From contig JACPMQ010000077.1 in the NCBI GenBank assembly GCA_016185955.1, forward strand, positions 1-8,139: DNA of 8,139 nt, written 5' to 3'. The position numbers and the translations under genes were made by a program. The stretch is from Candidatus Woesearchaeota archaeon. GTDB taxonomy: Archaea; Nanobdellota; Nanobdellia; Woesearchaeales; GW2011-AR4. The notes under the pieces were generated by a model. It was given only the letters and a program-made list of their open reading frames with translations. It was not told the origin of the DNA and ran no database searches. Below, piece after piece: positions 1-4,277 of the stretch (its first letter is position 1; the number at the start of each line of letters is the position of its first letter).

Positions 1-1
1 A

Positions 2-262
2 ATCAAGCACTTTACCGTTGAGTATAAGGGAAAAACCTATTATGTCGAATATGCCAATTCTGATGGTATTGCTGGCTACCTATTTAATAGATACGATTGG
101 GAAATCTTAGACGAAGAGCTTGAAGAACTATGCTTATATGAATTCCAAAACGACACTAAAGAAGAAAAACAGCAAATCAAGAAGAACAGAATATTGGCAA
201 ACAACCTAATCTCCTTCTGCATGAAGCATTTTAATGATTATAAGCCGAAATTAAATGATTGA
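2..262 (+). CDS. 3' end of an unrecognised protein gene (5' partial)
   Basis: An open frame enters from the left edge and runs 86 codons to a TGA at 260-262; no start is visible, so the gene begins upstream of the window. The readable part starts IKHFTVEYKGKTYYVEY and is hydrophilic, with an acidic Glu/Leu-rich middle (residues about 34-45) and a Lys/Asn-rich end. The first residues look like a beta-hairpin (alternating hydrophobic residues plus a KGKTYYV turn), followed by mostly helical sequence. I do not recognise a family and assign no function. It converges on the HEPN gene, whose stop lies 28 bp beyond. That it is coding is inferred from the uninterrupted frame, sensible residue composition and an end just before the neighbouring gene. 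If the TGA were read through, the frame would end 8 codons later at a TAA. Confidence 0.6.
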   Translation: MKHFTVEYKGKTYYVEYANSDGIAGYLFNRYDWEILDEELEELCLYEFQNDTKEEKQQIKKNRILANNLISFCMKHFNDYKPKLND

Positions 263-290
263 CAATTAATACCAATTCATTCATCATAAC

Positions 291-824
291 TCACCTCTTT
301 GCTGTGAGCTTCTTCATCTCGTTCATGAATTCTTTTGCCCTTTCAAGCGATACCTTTGCTTTTTCCTGCTTTACCTCTTCAGTTGTCTCGTATTGAAAAG
401 TGCTTCTCTTTTTCCTTTCATAGTCAAATGACTGTATGATTTCGTCCGCTTTGATGCCTGCAAGGGCATCCTGCTGCATCTCTTCATACTGCTCAAGCAG
501 GGAAGCTTTCAGTTTGCCCCTGACAAGCGCGATGAGGCAGTCAGCAGTCACTTTATGCGGGATTTTTTCTCATACCTTATATCCCATTTTGTAAAGGACT
601 GCATTGGCAATGTAATACATGGAGTAGTAAGAGGTTACAATTGTCCAGAGCCACGAATCCTGATTGGCAAAAAGCATTTCCGCTATTTTGAGGCTTTCAT
701 TGGCGTTGTTTTCCAGTATGTTGAATATTCTCTGCTCAAATTCCTTTTTCTTCGCTACAAGCCCGTCCTGCAGATATGAATTAAAACTGCTCTGGGCTTC
801 CTTTATTCTTTTATCGGTTAGCAT
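291..824 (-). pseudogene. HEPN-domain protein (toxin-like partner of MNT), split by an in-frame TGA
   Basis: Two minus-strand open frames, 824 down to 570 and 569 down to 291, are in the same phase and separated only by one TGA (570-572, codon 85). Joined, they give about 177 residues that read as one HEPN protein. The N-terminal half ends in the helix SYYSMYYIANAVLYKMGYKV; the second half resumes EKIPHKVTADCLIALVRGKL, then a FDYERKKRSTFQYE stretch and a charged C-terminal helix. HEPN proteins are small all-helical RNases or AMPylation targets, often paired with MNT antitoxins. The expected His (H90, in KIPHKV) lies five codons after the stop; the upstream basic residue is Lys (K83) rather than the Arg of the RX4-6H motif. 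The start ATG (822-824) overlaps the MNT end by 14 bp, so the genes are translationally coupled. A single change (GGA to TGA, giving GYKVGEKIPH) would explain the break. Alternatives are sequencing error, reinitiation at GTG 549-551, or readthrough. HEPN identity is good; inactivation is inferred. Confidence 0.75.
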
Positions 825-1383
825 TTTCCACCATCCTATAATACTCCTCTATGCCTATGAGTATTATATTCCTTTTTATTGCTTCGCTTACCACTGTAAA
901 TTCCCTGCTCTTCAGCATCTCAATAAAATCCTTGTATCTTATATTAGTAGTATGAATGCTGAGAGGGAAACGTGATAGCACCGCTTCTATTGGCTTAAAA
1001 TCTTCTGCAATCACAAGCAGGTCTATGTCAGATTGCTTATTTTGCGCGCCCTTTGCGTGGCTTCCAAACAGGAGTGCAATAAACGGAGCCTTTACCTTCC
1101 TCAAATCACTATATATCACTAAGAAATTCTTGTTTCTAAAAAGCTCTCTTCTTCTCTCGTATTCAACAGAAAAAACAGAGTCATTAAAAGTCCTGTTAAA
1201 AGAGCATAGCGTAGTGTTTCCTGAATGCTTCAAGATAACTGCCCCTTCCTTCTCCAGTTTCTTTAATGCGTAATATGCAGATTTGTAGTTTACCTTCCTC
1301 AATTGAGATATTTTTCTTATGCTAAAAGGAGTTTCCTGGTTTTCAATCAATAACTTAAGTATATTCAGCTTTTCATTATCCAT
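811..1383 (-). CDS. Winged-helix plus minimal nucleotidyltransferase (MNT) protein, antitoxin-like
   Basis: The 190-residue protein has two parts. Residues about 5-60 are predicted winged helix-turn-helix (FSIRKISQLRKVNYKSAYYA, then a KKLEKEGAVILKH wing). Residues about 85-190 are a minimal nucleotidyltransferase with the pol-beta signature GSHAKG (107-112) followed by SDID (118-121), so the two metal-binding Asp residues D119 and D121 are present. The family transfers nucleotides; in MNT/HEPN pairs the MNT counteracts the HEPN partner, in studied cases by AMPylating it. The C-terminus (IILIGIEEYYRMV) is typical of archaeal fused HTH-MNT proteins. The start is the ATG at 1381-1383, about 11 nt after the predicted transcript start. 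The gene ends in TAA inside the 5' end of the HEPN gene (14-bp overlap). The DNA-binding domain plus a palindrome just upstream suggests it represses its own operon (inference). Unlike its partner, it is intact. Confidence 0.85.
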   Translation of the reverse strand: MDNEKLNILKLLIENQETPFSIRKISQLRKVNYKSAYYALKKLEKEGAVILKHSGNTTLCSFNRTFNDSVFSVEYERRRELFRNKNFLVIYSDLRKVKAPFIALLFGSHAKGAQNKQSDIDLLVIAEDFKPIEAVLSRFPLSIHTTNIRYKDFIEMLKSREFTVVSEAIKRNIILIGIEEYYRMVENANR

Positions 1384-1398
1384 TTTAGGTAATAGAAG

Positions 1399-1415
1399 TA
1401 TGGTTACAAACCATA
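1399..1415. promoter_or_regulatory. Operator-like palindrome upstream of the MNT/HEPN operon
   Basis: A perfect 7-bp inverted repeat, TATGGTT-ACA-AACCATA, lies between the TATA box and the MNT start and overlaps the edge of the TATA box. Binding here would block TBP/TFB or polymerase. The likely ligand is the wHTH domain of the MNT protein or the RHH protein encoded immediately upstream; which one is not decidable from sequence. Confidence 0.55.
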
Positions 1416-1430
1416 TATTTAAAGCTTTCT
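1414..1430 (-). promoter_or_regulatory. BRE/TATA promoter of the MNT/HEPN operon
   Basis: On the minus strand the sequence reads AGAAAGCTTTAAATATA: a purine-rich BRE-like stretch followed by a TATA box centred near 1419. The predicted transcript start is about 1394, leaving an 11-nt leader before the ATG at 1383. It overlaps the 3' end of the upstream RHH gene, so the two units can be transcribed separately. Confidence 0.6.
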
Positions 1431-1641
1431 ATTTCTTTCTTGAAAAATACTCCAGAAAAGGCTCATCCACTTTTGGAGGCCTTCCAGCCTTGCCTTTCTT
1501 TGCTTCAGCAGCATACAAGACGCATTTCCTCAATGTGTTTGTAATCAGTTCCTGCATTGTCATAAAATTGGCTTTTGCATGCCCTTCCAGTTCCGCATAC
1601 ATTTCTGGGTTCAATGTCAATAACACCTTTTTGCCTGCCAT
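1429..1641 (-). CDS. Ribbon-helix-helix type DNA-binding protein with AT-hook-like tail
   Basis: This is a 70-residue protein. After MAGKK, residues about 5-10 (VLLTLN) form the probable DNA-contacting beta strand, followed by two helices (PEMYAELEGHAKANF and TMQELITNTLRKCVLYAAEA). This is the MetJ/Arc, CopG-like ribbon-helix-helix pattern. A basic linker KKGKAGRPPKV contains the GRP core of an AT-hook, and the end (EPFLEYFSRKK) is basic. The ATG at 1639-1641 was chosen over an in-frame TTG at 1648-1650 because it lies about 9 nt after the predicted transcript start and begins with a more typical N-terminus. It sits 45 bp upstream of the MNT gene on the same strand, with its own promoter, and may regulate the MNT/HEPN pair or be an independent repressor. 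The fold assignment comes from pattern only; no specific family was recognised. Confidence 0.7.
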   Translation of the reverse strand: MAGKKVLLTLNPEMYAELEGHAKANFMTMQELITNTLRKCVLYAAEAKKGKAGRPPKVDEPFLEYFSRKK

Positions 1642-1668
1642 ATCAATCAATATCTTAAAAATATTAAT

Positions 1669-1687
1669 AGATATATAAAACTTTCGG
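1669..1687 (-). promoter_or_regulatory. BRE/TATA promoter of the RHH gene
   Basis: The minus strand reads CCGAAAG followed by TTTTATATATCT, a strong archaeal BRE plus TATA box. The predicted start, about 25 nt beyond the TATA centre, is near 1650, just ahead of the ATG at 1641. The same BRE/TATA arrangement (GCGAAAG, ATTTATATAG) occurs upstream of gyrB at 6337-6353. Confidence 0.65.
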
Positions 1688-1690
1688 TTG

Positions 1691-1704
1691 TCGTCGAGGA
1701 AAAG
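1691..1704. repeat. Short shared motif TCGTCGAG(G)AAAAG, copy 1
   Basis: TCGTCGAGGAAAAG lies directly upstream of the RHH promoter. A near-identical copy, TCGTCGAGAAAAG, is found at 6373-6385 in the gyrB/rtcB intergenic region. Relative to the minus-strand promoters both copies are upstream of a CGAAAG BRE, adjacent here and about 20 nt away there. It may be an activator site or a remnant of a dispersed element. Confidence 0.35.
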
Positions 1705-1748
1705 AGATATAAAATAAGTGAATTAAAACTAATAATAATTCAATTAAT

Positions 1749-1860
1749 GCTATTCTTCGCCCCAGAACCCTAAAGAATAGCCAAAACGAGCCCAGATTCT
1801 CCTGAATTTTAGTCTGCTTTGCAGCAGTTTTCCTAATGCTGCTAATGGGCGTTTTTGAGA
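1749..1860. other. Palindromic intergenic stretch, possible structured RNA
   Basis: The gap between the RHH gene and eS1 (1642-1911) holds no gene with a normal start. Inside it are several nested inverted repeats. GCTATTCTT (1749-1757) pairs perfectly with AAGAATAGC (1773-1781) around a 15-nt loop. AAAACG-A-GCCC (from about 1783) pairs with GGGCGTTTT (ending near 1856) with one bulge. Between those, GCAGCA and TGCTGC form a 6-bp hairpin. TATA-like sequences exist on both flanks: TTTAAATA near 1869-1876 for minus-strand transcription and GATATAAAATA near 1705-1715 for plus-strand transcription. The plus-strand copy ends in GGGCGTTTTT, which could terminate transcription. The strand and function are undecided. 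The minus strand also carries a protein-like open frame without a start (1750-1866). Confidence 0.4.
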
Positions 1861-1911
1861 GGAAGTTTATTTAAATAATGAAATTCGCGACTTCAATAGT
1901 ATAAAAATACA

Positions 1912-2607
1912 CTATGCAGCAACTTCAGCAGAAATCTCCTCCTTTTCTTTAGAAACAGATGTTTCCTTTCTTTTTTCTTTCTTTTTTGCGCTGTTTTTTT
2001 CTGCCCTTGACTGTTTCTTGCCCTTTTCTTTGTTTTGCGCCCTTTTTTCCAAATCAACCAATTGCATTGACCTTATCTCACAAAGCCTTAAAGGATAAAT
2101 GCTATTTAAAGTTCCCCTTAATGAATTTTGCAGCTTGTGGGTTATCAAATCATTGACAAAGTTGTCATAGGTGATAGCTTCTACATATTTTACCGCAAAT
2201 TCCTGCGCAGTTTTTCTTATTTTTGCAGCTACCGAGCCTTTTGTTGCTGATTTTGTAATGAAAAGAGGCTTAACAATCAGATGCTTGTTGTCTGATGTCT
2301 TGCATAGAAATGACATGCTAATCTTTTCAATATTTCTTCTCACCATTCTCTTGACTGAAGAAGCTGTTATTTCACAACCCACTACTTCGCTTAATGCCTT
2401 GTCATTCTGCACATTAATAACCTTAAAATTAACATTCATATTTTGCTTTTTTGTATCATTAGTCAGCTCCATAAGATTTTTTCTTAATGTTTTTCCAATC
2501 ATCTGCTGTGGCTCATAAACGTATGTTTCTCCCAATGCCACATTATTAAAAATTTTAGGAGCAAATATCTGATGCCATTGCTTTCTTGCTATCTTAATTT
2601 TTGCCAT
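1912..2607 (-). CDS. rps3ae: 30S ribosomal protein eS1 (S3Ae)
   Basis: This 231-residue protein of the archaeal/eukaryotic eS1 family binds the small ribosomal subunit near the platform and mRNA exit. The N-terminus ARKQWHQIFAPKIFNN matches the family's K-W-x-x-I-x-APKxF opening. It is followed by LGETYVYEPQQMIGKTLRKNLMELTND, then a VVGCEIT strand, the VKRMVRRNIEKI basic helix (about 85-96), VKPLFITK, and IYPLRLCEIRSMQLV (170-184), which ends the conserved core as usual. Residues 187-231 are a Lys/Glu-rich, low-complexity tail, longer than in many homologues and probably disordered. The ATG at 2605-2607 is supported by a TATA box 21-30 nt upstream, implying a leaderless mRNA. The stop is TAG. 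It is transcribed alone here; no other ribosomal genes adjoin it. Its presence marks the DNA as archaeal. Confidence 0.93.
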   Translation of the reverse strand: MAKIKIARKQWHQIFAPKIFNNVALGETYVYEPQQMIGKTLRKNLMELTNDTKKQNMNVNFKVINVQNDKALSEVVGCEITASSVKRMVRRNIEKISMSFLCKTSDNKHLIVKPLFITKSATKGSVAAKIRKTAQEFAVKYVEAITYDNFVNDLITHKLQNSLRGTLNSIYPLRLCEIRSMQLVDLEKRAQNKEKGKKQSRAEKNSAKKKEKRKETSVSKEKEEISAEVAA

Positions 2608-2627
2608 TTTTTATGGTAACTTCAGCT

Positions 2628-2644
2628 AATTTAAAAAGATTTTG
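2628..2644 (-). promoter_or_regulatory. BRE/TATA promoter of eS1 (leaderless)
   Basis: The minus strand reads CCAAAATCTTTTTAAAT: a BRE-like CCAAAA followed by a TATA box ending 21 nt before the ATG. The spacing predicts a transcript starting at or within a few bases of the start codon. Confidence 0.6.
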
Positions 2645-2807
2645 GATTATTTGTAAATATTTTTAATACCGCCTTCAGCAAATTATACTGCTCGGCAAAA
2701 TTCTTCTGCCATTGAATTTTACCTCGCCTATCTATCCATTAAATTTTAAAACTAAATTAATGTCCTATACTAAGGCACATTATTACTACTATAAAATAAA
2801 TAAAAAA

Positions 2808-2822
2808 CGAAAAATTTATAAA
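2808..2822 (+). promoter_or_regulatory. BRE/TATA promoter of the multi-HTH gene
   Basis: CGAAAAA followed by TTTATAAA matches an archaeal BRE plus TATA box. The predicted transcript start is near 2844, giving a leader of about 13 nt. The rest of the 2608-2856 gap is AT-rich and holds no gene with a normal start; a 35-codon startless frame (2631-2738, minus) is discussed in the findings. Confidence 0.6.
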
Positions 2823-2827
2823 AACAC

Positions 2828-2844
2828 TATTATTTGAAATAATA
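2828..2844. promoter_or_regulatory. Operator-like perfect palindrome before the multi-HTH gene
   Basis: TATTATTT-G-AAATAATA is a perfect 8-bp inverted repeat with a 1-nt centre. It lies between the TATA box and the start codon, ending at the predicted transcript start. The placement suits a repressor site; autoregulation by the downstream HTH protein is the simplest inference. Confidence 0.6.
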
Positions 2845-2856
2845 ACGGGGCTCATT

Positions 2857-3978
2857 ATGCCTTCTTTAGAAGATACAATAACAAGAATTATTGAATTAAG
2901 AAAATCTGGTTTTGATGAACATGGAATAGCACAAGCTCTAAACATTCTTTCATGGTGTGTACTTGACTACGAAGAATATGCCCGAAGTGGCATAGAAAGA
3001 GTTATTTCTGATGGCGCAACAAACCTAAAAGAAATTGCCGCAGAAGTTAAAATATCTCCTGCAACAATTCAAGCATTTGTCTCTTATTATGGAATTAAAT
3101 TGCCTCGTAGAGCTCTATACAAATCAAGACAGGAAGCGATAAGGGCTGAAATTAAAAATATGGTTGGTGAAGGTTTAACCCTTCGAGAAATGGGTGATAA
3201 AGTTGGGATTGTGAAGGAAGGTGTAAGACTATATCTTATTAGAAGAGGGCTATATGATGCATGGATAGAATCAAAAAAGCGTAAGAAGAGAGAAAGAAAA
3301 GATACTGCACAAAAATTAGTTGATATTTTAGCGCTAAGAATCAATGCTCTAATCCAAGATTTGCCTTGGGCTCACCAAAAGGCAATCCAGTATCAACATC
3401 AAATCTTATTAGGAAAATACCTAAAATTACCATATGAAACACTTGTTGCGCTATTTGAAAGGTATTATCAAGCAAGAAATAATGATAAAAAGTTATCATT
3501 AAGAGAGCTTTGCGATGGTTTAAGTATATCATTTGGGAATGCAGGAAGAATTCTAAAAGAAGTAGGAGAAGAGCCAATGTATGGAATCAACATAAAACAC
3601 CCTGCCCCTAAAGAAAAAAAAGAGGCAATCAAAAGAGGTTATGGCTTGAAAATGAGTGCTACTGATATTGCTTACTTTCTTGGAGTTTCACCTCCTCTTG
3701 TAATTCAAGCTTTCATTAGAATTGGAACAGGACATAAATTTGAATTTTTGGGATATAAAAATGAAAAAAGATTGTCCTACATGCTAGCAAGCCAGATTTA
3801 TGAAGCTCATGACCTTAATTTTACCGGGGTTGAAATTGCCCAATTGCTTGGTATTGGAAGAGCTGTTGTTGAGCATGCGATTATGAAGAGAAGTGATTAT
3901 GAACCGCGAATAATTAAAGAACTAAGAATTTTATGTGCTAACGACGCTATAAATAAGCCGTATTTATCAAAAAATTAA
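2857..3978 (+). CDS. Multi-helix-turn-helix repeat protein, putative transcription regulator
   Basis: The 373-residue protein consists largely of repeated HTH-like units. The clearest are TNLKEIAAEVKISPATIQAF (55-74), GLTLREMGDKVGIVKEGVRL (106-125), KLSLRELCDGLSISFGNAGR (212-231), KMSATDIAYFLGVSPPLVIQ (265-284) and NFTGVEIAQLLGIGRAVVEH (321-340). A weaker one is near 18-35. Each shows the helix, Gly/hydrophobic turn and second-helix pattern, and a short helix precedes most of them. A strongly basic stretch, KKRKKRERK (140-148), separates the N- and C-terminal sets. There are no signal peptide, membrane segments or catalytic motifs. The ATG at 2857 follows a good BRE/TATA by about 35 nt; upstream GGGG is only a weak Shine-Dalgarno match. 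A perfect palindrome in the promoter suggests self-regulation. It ends 32 bp from the convergent SemiSWEET gene. I do not recognise a named family. DNA binding is a strong inference; the target is unknown. Confidence 0.8.
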   Translation: MPSLEDTITRIIELRKSGFDEHGIAQALNILSWCVLDYEEYARSGIERVISDGATNLKEIAAEVKISPATIQAFVSYYGIKLPRRALYKSRQEAIRAEIKNMVGEGLTLREMGDKVGIVKEGVRLYLIRRGLYDAWIESKKRKKRERKDTAQKLVDILALRINALIQDLPWAHQKAIQYQHQILLGKYLKLPYETLVALFERYYQARNNDKKLSLRELCDGLSISFGNAGRILKEVGEEPMYGINIKHPAPKEKKEAIKRGYGLKMSATDIAYFLGVSPPLVIQAFIRIGTGHKFEFLGYKNEKRLSYMLASQIYEAHDLNFTGVEIAQLLGIGRAVVEHAIMKRSDYEPRIIKELRILCANDAINKPYLSKN

Positions 3979-4010
3979 ATTATTGCCAAGCTCTTATTAC
4001 CATAAATAAA

Positions 4011-4265
4011 TCACCTATACTTGATTTTCATAATTATGATTATTAGCGTTAAAGCAAGTGCTGATATGTTAGTTACGATTATTGGCAATGATTTTAGAAA
4101 AATGCCATAAGCTATCCAAAGTAAAGTTCCTATGCCTAATATCAAAAACGTCGCTAATGATATATCTCTCGTGTTTTTTGTTTTATATGCCTTGATTACC
4201 TGCGGCAAAAAAGATATTACCGTCAGGAATGCTGCGCCAAATCCAATAAATTCTGCATAAATCAT
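4011..4265 (-). CDS. SemiSWEET-type PQ-loop membrane transporter
   Basis: An 84-residue membrane protein with three predicted helices (about 5-25, 37-57 and 60-80) and the PQ-loop motif SFLPQVIKAYKTKNTRDIS, with the Pro-Gln at residues 21-22. This is the single triple-helix-bundle layout of SemiSWEETs, which act as dimers and move sugars such as sucrose or glucose across the membrane by facilitated diffusion. W50 and the PIIVTN segment (61-66, Pro and Asn) match the family's substrate-pocket region. The length is typical. The ATG at 4263-4265 lies 12 nt after the gyrB stop, and AAAGG overlapping that stop is a plausible ribosome binding site, so it is probably translated from the gyrB mRNA. 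No independent promoter was seen. It ends in TGA, supporting TGA as a normal stop here. The substrate cannot be told from sequence. Confidence 0.88.
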   Translation of the reverse strand: MIYAEFIGFGAAFLTVISFLPQVIKAYKTKNTRDISLATFLILGIGTLLWIAYGIFLKSLPIIVTNISALALTLIIIIMKIKYR

Positions 4266-4277
4266 ATTATAAACCTT

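Noticed and set aside
570..572. TGA read as an amino acid genome-wide (altered genetic code)
   Set aside because: The SemiSWEET gene and the partial left-edge gene end in TGA at natural positions, the long genes gyrB, rtcB and eS1 contain no internal TGA, and Trp is encoded by TGG.
570..572. Selenocysteine at the HEPN TGA
   Set aside because: The site fits Gly in the HEPN loop, no redox function is expected, and no convincing SECIS-like structure was seen nearby.
2171..2518. Plus-strand open frame opposite eS1
   Set aside because: It lies entirely antisense to the conserved eS1 core, and its composition is what the reverse of a Lys-rich gene gives.
2697..2720. Relation between AAAATTC/GAATTTT at 2697-2720 and the same arms in the hairpin at 6397-6428
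   Set aside because: Only 7 AT-rich bases per arm are shared and the loops and flanks differ, so chance is the simplest explanation.
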